DNA of 64,000 nt from Candidatus Geothrix odensensis (GCA_016714685.1 JADKCH010000015.1:3576-67575), one strand, 5' to 3'. Positions 1 through 8,662 are shown, counted from the stretch's first letter. The notes: generated by a model not told the origin, from the letters alone. Program-made: numbers and translations.

Positions 1-547
1 GGAACAGCCCGTCCCGGCCGATGGCCATGTCCTCGACCGGGGCGGGCAGGGGGAGGGTGGCTTCCGGCTTGCCATCCTTCCCCAGCACCATCAGGCGATG
101 GTCGCAGGCCATCCAGACGCGGCTGTAGGCATCGAGCACCCAGCGTTCGGGAAGGGCTGGGCCGGCGATGGCGGACGCCGCGGCGTCTTTGGACGGTGGC
201 TTGGCCGGGGCGCCCTGGGGACGCTGCTGCCTGGGCAGGCCGTAGAGCAGAGCGCCAGCCGCGTCGTAGTCCGAGGCGGTGGCAGCGAAGGCGGGAGCTG
301 CGCTGGGGGCTGGGGGCGCGGATTTCCGGATTTCAGGCAGGGCCAGGGGCAGCGAGGCGAGCAGGCCGCTGCCCTTCATCCAGGTGCGGAGGGACCGCGC
401 GGCCGGATCGTAGAAGACGAGGGACCCGTCGACTTCCTGGAAGGCCCAGCCCGAAGCCTGCCGGGTCGCATCCCAGCCCTGGGCACGCAGCGGCGTGGGG
501 GCGATCAGGCCGAAGAGCATCAGGAGGATCAGAAACAGATTACTCAT
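1..547 (-). CDS. exported protein of unknown function, 3' part cut off by the window edge
   Basis: The reading frame is open from an ATG at 547 down to the first base of the window, so the C-terminal part is missing. An AGGTGA ribosome site lies just upstream. The protein opens with a typical signal peptide (MSNLFLILLMLFGLIAPTPL, then RAQG), so it is probably exported. The mature part has short stretches that read like a repeat-type sensor or beta-propeller strand (GWAFQEVDGSLVFYDPAARS near residue 35, ERWVLDAYSRVW near 145) separated by an Ala/Pro-rich linker. I do not recognise a family. It is divergent from the deaminase gene, with about 160 bases between the two starts. Confidence 0.7.
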   Translation of the reverse strand, partial: MSNLFLILLMLFGLIAPTPLRAQGWDATRQASGWAFQEVDGSLVFYDPAARSLRTWMKGSGLLASLPLALPEIRKSAPPAPSAAPAFAATASDYDAAGALLYGLPRQQRPQGAPAKPPSKDAAASAIAGPALPERWVLDAYSRVWMACDHRLMVLGKDGKPEATLPLPAPVEDMAIGRDGLF

Positions 548-705
548 TTATCACCTGCCTATATTTTATTATGCGCATGAGCGACTGTGGTTGAATGCCT
601 GGGGCTGTGACCGACGGCACGACACGGACCAGAGACCCCCGTGTCCACTGAATCTCCGCAGCCGTCCCGGTTCTTGCGATGATGGAGAATCAGCCCGAGG
701 TCGCC

Positions 706-1137
706 ATGTCCCGCTCCCAGCTCAAGGATGAAGTCTTCATGAACATGGCACTGGAACTGAGCCGGCTGGGCACCTGCTGTCGACTGAAGGTCGGCGCGGT
801 CCTGTTGCGGGCTGACGGTGGCGTGGCGGCGGCGGGTTTCAACGGGGCGCTGCCGGGCATGGCGCATTGCACACCGGACACCTGCAAACCTGGCCAGCGC
901 TGCCTGCATACCAGCCACGCCGAGGAGAACGCCCTGGGCTTCTGCGATGGTTCGGTGGCCACGGCCTACGTCACCCACGAGCCCTGCCTCATCTGCTGCC
1001 GGGCACTGGTGCGCCGCGGCGTGCGGCGGGTGGTGTTCCGCCATCCCTACACCAGCATCGCCGAGCAGGAGCGGGCCGAGCGCCAAGGCATCCTCGACCA
1101 CTTCAGCGTGCGCTGGGAGCAGCTCGAGGGCGTCTGA
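706..1137 (+). CDS. deoxycytidylate/cytidine deaminase family protein
   Basis: A 143-residue zinc-dependent deaminase of the dCMP deaminase/ComEB type. The zinc site is complete: H71-A-E73 (ligand and catalytic Glu) and P93-C94-x-x-C97. dCMP deaminases convert dCMP to dUMP for thymidylate synthesis, but close relatives have other substrates, so dCMP is an inference. An in-frame ATG exists at 679 but has no ribosome site; the ATG at 706 is preceded by CCCGAGG at good spacing, so I start there. It converges on the next gene with 19 bases between stops. Cysteines at 24-25 and in the 55-66 segment (CTPDTCKPGQRC) resemble the extra metal site seen in some dCMP deaminases. Confidence 0.85.
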   Translation: MSRSQLKDEVFMNMALELSRLGTCCRLKVGAVLLRADGGVAAAGFNGALPGMAHCTPDTCKPGQRCLHTSHAEENALGFCDGSVATAYVTHEPCLICCRALVRRGVRRVVFRHPYTSIAEQERAERQGILDHFSVRWEQLEGV

Positions 1138-1156
1138 GTCCGGACGCAGCCCTCCT

Positions 1157-2104
1157 TCAGATGCCGCCGTGCTCCCAGAAGGGCACGGGCTCGGGGTCGA
1201 TGGCCACCTCGGTGCCATCGTCCAGGACGAGCCGGGGCGGGTCGCCGGCACGCACATCCACGATGGTGCGGCCCAGCAGGCGCTCCCGCCGGCCGTGGTG
1301 CCACGAGATGCCCACGGGGTAGGTGCGGCGGTAGGCGTCCAGGGGCGCTTCCATCCAGTGGCACAGGCGGTCCAGCGCGGCCTGAAGGGTGGCCTCGAAG
1401 CCCTTGGGTGGCTCCGGATCCAGGCCGGCCGCCGTGAGGAAGGCTTCGGCAGGCCCGCGGACGTCGAGGTTTTCCGTGGTCCAGCGGCGGCCCGAGGCCG
1501 CGGGGGACTGGCCCTCCAGCACCACGGGCCGCTCGTGGTGGATGCCGAGCCAGAGGGACACCCGACCGCCGGGGCCGGTGCCTTCGAAATCCAGGGGCAG
1601 CTGGACGTCGTCATGGAAGACCACGGCCCGCAGGGGCAGCCACTCGAAGGTCTCGACCACCTTGGCACCCACGGGGCCGGAGAACTCCCGCCGCAGCGCG
1701 GCCACGGCTTCGGCGAAGGTCTGCCGGAGGTCGGCCAGGCTCAGCACACCCTCGGGAACCCCCTGGCTGGTCAAGGAAAGGGGCGGCTCATGCCAGTCCG
1801 AGGCCAGGGCCGGCACCACCTGCTGGAAGAGGATGAGGGCGGGATCCCAGTCCCAGTGGCGGGCGGGTTCGTAGCCCAGCTCCCGGCACAGCTCGAACCA
1901 GGGCCGCTCCGGGGCGGGGGAGCCGGGTAGGTAGATGGAACGACCATCAAGGAAGAGCTCGCAACCGGGCCCGGCGCTCGTGGCGCGGCGGCAGAGGCCC
2001 AGTTCGTGGCGGCCCAGGGTGGCGAGGGTGGTCTCCCGGTACGGGTGGTCCTCCTGCCGCAACACCCGCAATGGCGCACTGAGGATCCACGCATCCAAGG
2101 CCAT
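1157..2104 (-). CDS. conserved-looking hypothetical protein (315 aa)
   Basis: A good coding frame of 315 residues with no signal peptide and no membrane segment, so presumably cytoplasmic. I chose the ATG at 2104 because GGGAGGG sits seven bases upstream; the longer frame from 2128 lacks a site. The N-terminal half is rich in aromatic residues (RPWFELCRELGYEPARHWDW around 80), and the C-terminal half has beta-rich segments such as LRAVVFHDDVQLPLDFEG and GRTIVDVRAGDPPRLVLDDG. I do not recognise the family and assign no function. It lies just downstream of the SpoIID gene on the same strand (81-base gap), so the two may be co-transcribed. Confidence 0.7.
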   Translation of the reverse strand: MALDAWILSAPLRVLRQEDHPYRETTLATLGRHELGLCRRATSAGPGCELFLDGRSIYLPGSPAPERPWFELCRELGYEPARHWDWDPALILFQQVVPALASDWHEPPLSLTSQGVPEGVLSLADLRQTFAEAVAALRREFSGPVGAKVVETFEWLPLRAVVFHDDVQLPLDFEGTGPGGRVSLWLGIHHERPVVLEGQSPAASGRRWTTENLDVRGPAEAFLTAAGLDPEPPKGFEATLQAALDRLCHWMEAPLDAYRRTYPVGISWHHGRRERLLGRTIVDVRAGDPPRLVLDDGTEVAIDPEPVPFWEHGGI

Positions 2105-2185
2105 GCCCACCCTCCCTAGGGAAGCCAAGGCTCGGTCGCCGGCCCTCTGCCGTCAATCCCAGGATGGGAAATATCCGGGACTTTT

Positions 2186-4291
2186 TTATTCGACGCGCTG
2201 GAGGCGCATGCCCGCGTAGTAGTGCTGGAGGATCTCCTGAAACCCGGCACCCTCCAGGGCCATGCCGTAGGCGCCGGTCTGGCACATGCCCAGGCCGTGG
2301 CCCCAGCCCCGGCCGTAGAAGATCCAGCGGCGCTTGGCCCCCTGGCCCACCGTGAGCCAGCGGAAGACATTGTCCTTGAGGCCCAGCAGGCCCCGGATGT
2401 GCATGCCGCGCACGCGGTGCGGCGCCCCCTTGGTGTCTACGAGGGTGAGGTCGAGGACCCGGCCCTGGTCGTTGTAATCAGCCCTCAGGTCGCGGATGCC
2501 GGGGACGTTGACCCGCTTGCGCACCGTGGCCAGCAGCTCTGCTTCCGTGTATTCCACCCGCCAGTGGGCCGTGGGGTTGTAGCGATCCCAGGCCGCGCCA
2601 TCGGGATCGAGGCGGCGCACCAGCACCTGGGCTGGGCCCTCTTCGCCGGGGATCCACTTGAGGCGGTCGCCCACCTGGATGTCGGACTTGGCCACCAGCC
2701 GCAGGCTGCCGTCGGGACCTTCCTCGGCCAGCAGCAGGCCGGGGGCCAGGGGCAGGGGCTCGGGCCCTCCGCGCTTCCGCCGGACCTGCCGGTCCAGGAG
2801 CAGGGAGCCCTCGCCGGGTGTGAAGGGTTCCAGTTCCTGCCAGAGCCGGCCCAGGACCTGGAGGGCCTGGCGGAGGGTGATGGGGTCAGAGCCGTTCCAG
2901 ATCGAGGCGGAGACCACTCCCCGCCGGGTGAGGAAGGCGGCAAGGAGGCGATCCTCGGGCAGGGCTGGCGGCAGGAAATAGGCGGCGTCCTGGGGCCGTT
3001 CCTGGCCCTCCACGATTCGGTGGAAGCCGAAGGCCCGGGCCAGGGCGAGGACGAGGTGCCCCTCGCGGGCCAGGGGGCGGGCTTCGAGGGCCAGGCGCTG
3101 CTGGAGGATCCGGACCGGGCCGGTTAGGTCCTCGAAGGTCGCGGCCTTGCCCAGCCGTTCGCCAGACAACCACTCGGGGGGCAGGGCCACGGAGGCCAGT
3201 CGAAGCAACTCCCAGCTGAGCCAGGGCTGCTGGGCTTCGGGAGTGACGGCGACGCCAGAGGCATAGGGCAGGGTCAGGGGTCTGGCCGGGTAGCAGGACA
3301 CGGCACGGAGGTAGGGCGCGTCCCCGCCGAAGACATGGGCCACGTCCGTGGTATGGCCCCCACAGTTGGCCATGAACAGGGCCTGGATGGGCTTGCCGCC
3401 ATAGGTGGCGAAGAGGCCTTCGGTCTCCGCGATGGCCCGGTCCGTGAGGGCCTGCTCGCCGTCGCGGCCGCCATAGACCTGGTCGGCCACGGTGTCGCCC
3501 ATGTCGAAGCCGTCGGCGGCGCGCTTGCCCCGGTTGGCCACGGCGTAAGTGCGGGCCGCCACGGCCTGCGCCTTCAGGGCCTCGAGCGAGGGGAACTCCC
3601 AGGCACCCATCTCCTTGGGCACCACGCCGCGCAGGTAGGTCTCGAGGTCCACGGTGTTCACCACCGTGAGGCGGCCCTGGCTGTTGGGGAAGATCTCGAC
3701 CTTGCCCCGGTACCGCCCCTTACCCTGGAGGGCCGTAAGCTCACCCACGGGCTTCAGCCAGACGCCTGCCAGGGGCAGGGAGCGGCGCTCGTAGCGGTCG
3801 GTGATGGCGTACAGGGCCCGGCCCTTCCGGGGCTGGCTGGGGCGGGCTTCGGAAGCCACCCAGAGCTCCTCATAGCCCAGGTCCTGGAGTTTCTGCAGCA
3901 CGGGCTCGGCCTCGCGGGCCTCGCGGAAGTGGCCCGTGAGCACACGCCAGGTGTCGGCATCCGGCACCTTCACCTTGTCCGGCGCCTCGCCCAGCTCTTT
4001 GAGCCGCTTCATCAGCGCTGCGGCCTCGGCGGTGCTGTGGGGCTTCCCCACCTGGATGCGGTACTCGCTGGTGGGATCGGAGAGGCCGCGGCTGTCCCAC
4101 CAGATGCGCAGCTTCTCGTCAGGGGCCAGCTTCAGCAGGGGCTTCCCGGCGCGGTCGCAGACCTGGCCGCCGCCTTCGAGGGACAAGATCCACTCCGTGG
4201 CCTGCGTGTCGATGCCGATCCTCAGCGGAGGCTGGGCGGCGATGGCGGGGACGAGGGTCAGGACCAGGGCGGGGATGGATTGGAGCTTCAT
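2186..4291 (-). CDS. SpoIID/LytB-domain protein with SPOR-like N-terminal region
   Basis: A 701-residue exported protein (signal peptide MKLQSIPALVLTLVPAIAAQ). SpoIID domains are lytic transglycosylases acting on denuded glycan strands of peptidoglycan. Order seen: an SPOR-like repeat region (residues about 55-165, YRIQVGKPHSTAEAAALMKR), the SpoIID core with ETYLRGVVPKEM near 215 and ANCGGHT near 308, then about 330 residues of unfamiliar sequence, and finally the family's closing motif (GWGHGLGMCQTGAYGMAL, about 670). The usual SpoIID is near 330 residues, so the core is split by a large insert. The ATG at 4291 is chosen because the signal peptide begins there; the frame upstream lies in the neighbouring hydrolase gene. 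The 3' end of that gene overlaps by four bases. Confidence 0.88.
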   Translation of the reverse strand: MKLQSIPALVLTLVPAIAAQPPLRIGIDTQATEWILSLEGGGQVCDRAGKPLLKLAPDEKLRIWWDSRGLSDPTSEYRIQVGKPHSTAEAAALMKRLKELGEAPDKVKVPDADTWRVLTGHFREAREAEPVLQKLQDLGYEELWVASEARPSQPRKGRALYAITDRYERRSLPLAGVWLKPVGELTALQGKGRYRGKVEIFPNSQGRLTVVNTVDLETYLRGVVPKEMGAWEFPSLEALKAQAVAARTYAVANRGKRAADGFDMGDTVADQVYGGRDGEQALTDRAIAETEGLFATYGGKPIQALFMANCGGHTTDVAHVFGGDAPYLRAVSCYPARPLTLPYASGVAVTPEAQQPWLSWELLRLASVALPPEWLSGERLGKAATFEDLTGPVRILQQRLALEARPLAREGHLVLALARAFGFHRIVEGQERPQDAAYFLPPALPEDRLLAAFLTRRGVVSASIWNGSDPITLRQALQVLGRLWQELEPFTPGEGSLLLDRQVRRKRGGPEPLPLAPGLLLAEEGPDGSLRLVAKSDIQVGDRLKWIPGEEGPAQVLVRRLDPDGAAWDRYNPTAHWRVEYTEAELLATVRKRVNVPGIRDLRADYNDQGRVLDLTLVDTKGAPHRVRGMHIRGLLGLKDNVFRWLTVGQGAKRRWIFYGRGWGHGLGMCQTGAYGMALEGAGFQEILQHYYAGMRLQRVE

Positions 4292-5244
4292 CCGCCGGAT
4301 TGTCCCACGAATCGCGCCAGGGCCGCCCAGCGCCGGGCCCGCAGCGACTCGACATCGAGCAGCCCTCCATCGGGCCCCCGGCGGTGGAGGAGCAGCCCGA
4401 GGCAGGCCTGGTCGGAAGGCCGGTAGAACAGCGCGGGGCCGGTGTAGCCGAGGTGAAACCACCAACCCGAGGCGGGGCCCGGATCGGCCTCGAGCGCAGG
4501 AGCGGGGAGGGGGGCCGCTTCCGTGGAATCATCGAGGACACATGTGCCTATTCCCTGGGGAATCTTGGACAGAAGCTGTCCAAAGTATCCGGCGCCCGCA
4601 TGCGCCACCTGGAGGCCCAGGCCCCACCTGGCGCCCCCCTCGCCAGGGGCCGTCTCCACCGCCATGCGCCGGGGCCAGCCAGCGGCCACCCAGCGCAGCA
4701 GGGTGGCGTGCAGCTGGGCGGGCGCGGCGCCGAAGCCGGCGTGTCCTAGCATCCCGGCCCGGGCGTTGGCATCGTGGGGGAGCCACGGGGACCGGGCGGG
4801 CAGGGGCGCCTCCGTGGCCAGGGGCCAGGCGACAGCATCGGGACCATCCGGGATCTCGGCAGGCGGGGTGCTCCAGGGTGCCGGGCTCAGCCCCGAGGCG
4901 GCACCAAGCTTCATGAAGGCCACCCCAGTCTCGGCTTCCAGCAGCTCGGCGAGCAGGCGGTAGTTCAGGTCGGAGTAGGTGGCGAGGCCGGGCGTGGCCG
5001 GGCGGAGCAGGGGATGGCCCGCCACCCCCCGGCGCAGCTGGTGGGCCAGGAGCTCGCCCGTGAAGGGCCGCCAGGGTGGGAGGCCCGAGCTGTGGGAGAG
5101 CAGCTGCCGCACGGTGAGCGGCGTATCCCGGTCATGGAAGCCGAGCGCCCAGCGGCGGTCCGCATCGAGGTCGAGGAAGGCCAGCGCCAGGGGGGCCGTC
5201 ACCAGGGGCTTGGCAAGGGAGGCGAGGTCGTAGAAGCGGGTCAC
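4288..5244 (-). CDS. serine hydrolase, beta-lactamase (class C/PBP4-like) family
   Basis: 318 residues of the penicillin-binding-type serine hydrolase fold. The nucleophile motif is S9-L-A-K12, immediately at the N terminus; HSSGLPPW follows near 52, and the second active-site element appears as YSDLNY near 89. A GYTGPALFY segment near 275 stands where the third (KTG/HTG) element is expected. The GTG start at 5244 overlaps the stop of the oxidoreductase gene (GTGA), so translation is probably coupled. There is no signal peptide with this start, and the usual residues before SxxK are few, so the N terminus may be slightly truncated relative to the family. Substrate unknown; peptidoglycan peptides or esters are possible. 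Confidence 0.8.
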   Translation of the reverse strand: MTRFYDLASLAKPLVTAPLALAFLDLDADRRWALGFHDRDTPLTVRQLLSHSSGLPPWRPFTGELLAHQLRRGVAGHPLLRPATPGLATYSDLNYRLLAELLEAETGVAFMKLGAASGLSPAPWSTPPAEIPDGPDAVAWPLATEAPLPARSPWLPHDANARAGMLGHAGFGAAPAQLHATLLRWVAAGWPRRMAVETAPGEGGARWGLGLQVAHAGAGYFGQLLSKIPQGIGTCVLDDSTEAAPLPAPALEADPGPASGWWFHLGYTGPALFYRPSDQACLGLLLHRRGPDGGLLDVESLRARRWAALARFVGQSGG

Positions 5245-6206
5245 GCCCGGCTCATCTCCGCGAGGCTCTTGGCCACGGCCTTCTGCACCTGGTCGGCGAC
5301 GCCCATGGCCTCCTGGGCTTCGGCCCAGGTGACGCCCTCCTCGCTGCGGCCCAGGCAGGCGGCGTGGAAGGCCTCGATCTCCAGGCGCAGTGGCTCGCCT
5401 TCCACGATGTCGGCGGTCTCGGGCTGCACCTGGGGGCCCTCGGGGCCCATGACGAGGCGCAGCAGCTCCAGCTTCTGGGTGGCGAAGTCCAGACTCGCGT
5501 ATTCCTTGTCGCCGAAGGCGCGCAGCGTCCGCTCCTTCTTGCGGGCCACGCGGCTGGCGGTGACCGTGGCGAAGGCGCCGCCCTCGAATTTCAGGCGGGC
5601 GTTCACCAGGTCGGCGTAGGGCGTGAGCACGGGCACGCCCACGGCCTCCACGTCGACCACGGGGCGGCCCACCAGGGCACGGAGCAGGTCCAGGTCGTGG
5701 ATCATCACGTCCATCACGACGTCCACTTCGAGGCTGCGGGCGGGGAAGGGTGAGACGCGGACGGCTTCGAGAAAGCGGGGCTTGAATCCGCGCTCGCGCA
5801 GGGCCGTGACGGCAGGGTTGAAGCGCTCCAGATGGCCCACCTGGGCCACGAGGTTCGGGTGCGAGGCCCGTGCTTCGGCGAGGGCCTTCAGCAGGGCCAC
5901 GCCCTCATCCAGGGTGGCGGCCAGGGGCTTCTCCATCAGCACGTGCTTGCCGGCCTTCAGGGCCTGGGTGCCGAGGGCATGGTGGAAGCCCGTGGGCGCG
6001 GCGATCTGGACGGCGTCCACCTCGGCCAGCACCTCGGCCAGCGTGGCCACCCAGGGCGCACCGAATTTGGCGGCGATCTCTGGTCCCCGGACAGGATCCG
6101 GATCCACCACGGCGGCCAGCACCGCATCTGGCGCCGAGGCGGCAATGCGGGCGTGATGCTGTCCTAAATGACCCACACCGACGACGGCGACACGGAGCTT
6201 GGACAT
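5241..6206 (-). CDS. Gfo/Idh/MocA-family NAD(P)-dependent oxidoreductase
   Basis: A 321-residue two-domain oxidoreductase. The N-terminal Rossmann motif is VAVVGVGHLGQHHARI; the family's EKP motif appears as HVLMEKPLA near residue 95, and the catalytic-region HDLDL motif near 173. The C-terminal domain has the expected beta-sheet pattern. Such enzymes oxidise or reduce sugars and related substrates with NAD(P); the substrate here is unknown. The ATG at 6206 follows AGGAGG at good spacing. A much longer open frame upstream (to 8273) is antisense to the M14 carboxypeptidase and is not coding. It forms a coupled pair with the downstream serine hydrolase, an arrangement that could point to a cell-wall sugar or peptide pathway, but that is inference. 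Confidence 0.9.
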   Translation of the reverse strand: MSKLRVAVVGVGHLGQHHARIAASAPDAVLAAVVDPDPVRGPEIAAKFGAPWVATLAEVLAEVDAVQIAAPTGFHHALGTQALKAGKHVLMEKPLAATLDEGVALLKALAEARASHPNLVAQVGHLERFNPAVTALRERGFKPRFLEAVRVSPFPARSLEVDVVMDVMIHDLDLLRALVGRPVVDVEAVGVPVLTPYADLVNARLKFEGGAFATVTASRVARKKERTLRAFGDKEYASLDFATQKLELLRLVMGPEGPQVQPETADIVEGEPLRLEIEAFHAACLGRSEEGVTWAEAQEAMGVADQVQKAVAKSLAEMSRA

Positions 6207-6272
6207 GACTTCCTCCTGACCAAACGAGCCTAGCAGGGCTGTTACCCTGGGGGACTTCCTCACGAGGCGACC

Positions 6273-6746
6273 ATGAATCTCAAGCTCGAAGCCGTCAACC
6301 TTGCCCTCTGGCTGCATTTCGTCGCGGTGACCGTAGGCGGTGGCGCGGCCGTCGTGGCCCTGCTGCTCTCGGGGTTCGAAGAAGGCAGGGAGGACATCCA
6401 GGGCCTGGCCGCGACCATCTGGGCCAAGGTGGTGAGCTGGGCCTTCCGCCTGGCCCTCGTCGCCGGCATTGTTTTGCTGGTCCTGATGATCCAGGGGGGC
6501 CAGAACCCCTTCAAGGCCGGTACCTACTTCCACATCAAGCTGACCCTGGTGTTCGTGCTGCTGGGCCTCTCCGAGATGAGCCCCAAGGCCCTGGCCAAGG
6601 GCAAGCGGGGCTCCGCCCTGCTGGTGGTGGTGCTCTTCCTCGCCATCGCCTTCACCGTCTTCAACAGGGGACTGTTCCTGAAACAGACTCCCAAGACCGG
6701 CCCTGAGATGCCGGTGACCGCAGCCACCGCGCCCACGGCCCGCTGA
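6273..6746 (+). CDS. four-helix integral membrane protein
   Basis: 157 residues with four predicted membrane helices (about 12-32, 52-72, 83-101, 108-128) and a short polar C-terminal tail. The pattern LWLHFVAVTVGGGAAV in helix 1 and HIKLTLVFVLLGL in helix 3 recalls the small CopD/HemJ-like haem-associated membrane families, with one His in each of those helices, but the match is too loose for a firm name. GAGG precedes the ATG. It is divergent from the oxidoreductase and only three bases upstream of the carboxypeptidase gene, so the two are probably one transcript. Confidence 0.7.
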   Translation: MNLKLEAVNLALWLHFVAVTVGGGAAVVALLLSGFEEGREDIQGLAATIWAKVVSWAFRLALVAGIVLLVLMIQGGQNPFKAGTYFHIKLTLVFVLLGLSEMSPKALAKGKRGSALLVVVLFLAIAFTVFNRGLFLKQTPKTGPEMPVTAATAPTAR

Positions 6747-6749
6747 TTC

Positions 6750-8399
6750 GTGCGCCATCTTCTGTTGGCCCTGGCAGCGACGGGGCTCCTCGCGGGGTGG
6801 CCCCAGACGACCCCTGAACGCACGGACCTCCGGCGGACCTCGACCGTGGCCGAGGTCCGGGCGTTCATGGAGGCCCTGCGGAAGCAGGCCCCTGGCCTGG
6901 AGCCCTACCAGCCCAAGGGCGCGCCCCGCGCCACGGAAACCGGGAAGCCCCTGCTGGGCTGGCGTCTGAAGGGGGCCGGGAAGGATCCCCTGCGGGTCTA
7001 TGTGAACGCCAACATCCACGCGGGCGAGGTGGAAGGCAAGGAGGCCATCCAGCAGGTCATCCGGGAGCTGTTGCAGGGGAAGCATCCGGCCCTGCGGCGC
7101 AACCTCGACCTGGTGGTCATGCCGGCTTACAACGCAGACGGCACGGATGCCCTTGATCCGGCCATCCGCCCCTGGCAGCCCAATCCCACCGAGAGTGGCG
7201 TCGGCCGCCGCGAGAACGCGCTGGGCCTGGACCTCAATCGCGACTTCATGCGGGCGTCGGCGCCCAACACCCGCTGGCTGCTGGCCATGCTCAACGACTT
7301 TGACCCCGCGGTGGTGCTGGACCTTCACACCACCAACGGGAGCACGCACGGCTTCCACCTGACGCACGGGCCCGCCTGCACCATGGGCGCGGACGAGGGT
7401 CTGCTCGACTTCAACCGGAAGATGCTGGTGGAGGTCCGCGAGCAGCTGAAGGCCGAGGGCATGCCGACTTACGACTACGGCAACTTCGTGCCCTACCGGC
7501 CCACGGCGGACAAACCGCCCACGGCCTGGGAGACCTACGACGCCCATCCCCGGCTGCTGACCAACTATCCGGCCCTGCGCAACCGCCTGGCGGTGCTGTC
7601 CGAAAGCTACGTCTACCGCAGCTGGTCCGACCGCATCTCGGATACGCGGCGCTTCGTGCTGGCCTGCCTCGGCTGGATGGCGGGGCACCGGGATGAGATC
7701 CGAGGCCAGGTCCGTCAGGCCCAGTCCCGGTGGACCGAAGGCTGGCGCCAGGGGCCGGTGACGCTGCCGCTCTCCGCGAAGCTGAAGCAGGTGGAGAAGT
7801 ACACCTTCGACTGGGTGGAGCCCATCCGGGATGACAAGGGCCGCCTCACGGGCGAGAAGGGCCGGACCCGGCTGGAGCTCCCGAGCTTCGTGGGCTTCGA
7901 GGGGCGGGATTTCGTGACGGTCCCGGCGGGCTATCTCGTGGATGCCGCTTTCGCCCCCACCGTGCTTCCCCTGCTGCAGGCCCATGGCCTGAAGGTGCAG
8001 CCGGGATCGGCCCGCCCGAAGAACCTGCCGGTCCTTCATTTCCAGGAGGTGGGGCGCAAGGTCTCCCCATCTGCCTATCAGGGCGTCTTCACGCTCGAGT
8101 TGCAGGGCGCGTGGAAGCACGAGCCCACCCTGAAGAAGCTCCAGCTCACCTGGGATCCGGCCGATCTGGACCGCGCCCTCTACATCCCCCTGGACCAGCC
8201 CCTGGGCCGCCTGGCCTTCTACCTGCTCGATCCGCGCAGCACCGACAGCCTGGTGTTCTGGGGCGCCTTCCACAGCGCCCTCATTCGCGGCGATGGCATG
8301 TGGGGCGAGCCCCCACGGTTTCCCATCCTGGCGGTGGGGCGTGGTGATGTGGCAGTGGTTTCTGCCACATCTATGCCCGCGCCCAAGGCGCAGGAATAA
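6750..8399 (+). CDS. M14-family zinc carboxypeptidase, exported
   Basis: A 549-residue peptidase that begins with GTG three bases after the upstream stop. It has a signal peptide (LLLALAATGLLAG). The zinc site is complete: H90-A-G-E93 and H193 in VVLDLHTT; N163-R164 gives the substrate-binding Asn-Arg pair. M14 enzymes remove C-terminal residues from peptides; the long C-terminal part after about residue 330 is outside the catalytic domain and is probably a beta-sandwich or substrate-control region. It likely acts in the periplasm. The gene is followed by a short G+C palindrome (8405-8420). Confidence 0.88.
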   Translation: MRHLLLALAATGLLAGWPQTTPERTDLRRTSTVAEVRAFMEALRKQAPGLEPYQPKGAPRATETGKPLLGWRLKGAGKDPLRVYVNANIHAGEVEGKEAIQQVIRELLQGKHPALRRNLDLVVMPAYNADGTDALDPAIRPWQPNPTESGVGRRENALGLDLNRDFMRASAPNTRWLLAMLNDFDPAVVLDLHTTNGSTHGFHLTHGPACTMGADEGLLDFNRKMLVEVREQLKAEGMPTYDYGNFVPYRPTADKPPTAWETYDAHPRLLTNYPALRNRLAVLSESYVYRSWSDRISDTRRFVLACLGWMAGHRDEIRGQVRQAQSRWTEGWRQGPVTLPLSAKLKQVEKYTFDWVEPIRDDKGRLTGEKGRTRLELPSFVGFEGRDFVTVPAGYLVDAAFAPTVLPLLQAHGLKVQPGSARPKNLPVLHFQEVGRKVSPSAYQGVFTLELQGAWKHEPTLKKLQLTWDPADLDRALYIPLDQPLGRLAFYLLDPRSTDSLVFWGAFHSALIRGDGMWGEPPRFPILAVGRGDVAVVSATSMPAPKAQE

Positions 8400-8404
8400 C
8401 TCAT

Positions 8405-8420
8405 GGCGCCGAAAGGCGCC
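8405..8420. terminator. short G+C hairpin after the M14 gene
   Basis: GGCGCC-GAAA-GGCGCC: a six-base stem with a GNRA-like tetraloop directly after the carboxypeptidase stop. There is no T run, so at best it is a weak or Rho-assisted terminator, or an mRNA 3'-end stabiliser. Confidence 0.4.
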
Positions 8421-8445
8421 CCGAGCACATCTGAATGCCTGGTTT

Positions 8446-8485
8446 GAACCTCAGTCCTCAGGTTCTTCGTAGTCGCCGTTGTGCC
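8446..8485. repeat. extra copy of the yebC 3' end (40-bp direct repeat, copy 1)
   Basis: This 40-base stretch is identical to 8623-8662, which contains the last 35 bases of the yebC coding sequence plus five bases downstream. Here it is cut off from any reading frame. The two copies are offset by 177 bases and enclose a 137-base G+C-rich insert. Confidence 0.95.
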
Positions 8486-8622
8486 GGGGGCCCCGCTCCG
8501 CGAGCCCGCGAAGCGGGGGAGTGGGAGCAGGCCGCAGTGCGGCGTGCGATCGCGGGCAGCCAGAAACGCGTGCGGTCAGCAAAACTGGCCGCCCAGCGTT
8601 CGCCCGGAGGGCGTGTGGCTCG
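8486..8622. repeat. G+C-rich 137-bp insert between duplicated yebC ends
   Basis: Non-coding DNA bracketed by the 40-bp direct repeats. It opens with a hairpin-capable CCCCGCT...AAGCGGGG pair (8491-8518) followed by GAGTGGGAGC, a core also found in reverse orientation in the insert beside rnpB. I interpret it as a small dispersed repeat element; that it is mobile is inference. Confidence 0.6.
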
Positions 8623-8662
8623 GAACCTCAGTCCTCAGGTTCTTCGTAGTCGCCGTTGTGCC
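8623..8662. repeat. 40-bp direct repeat, copy 2 (functional yebC 3' end)
   Basis: The genuine 3' end of yebC, including its TGA at 8628-8630. It matches 8446-8485 base for base. Confidence 0.95.

Noticed and set aside
5241..8273. A 1010-residue open frame on the minus strand
   Set aside because: Only the last 321 residues are the oxidoreductase. The rest is antisense to the M14 peptidase and the membrane protein, and its composition (His/Gln/Gly-rich) is that of a G+C-driven shadow frame.
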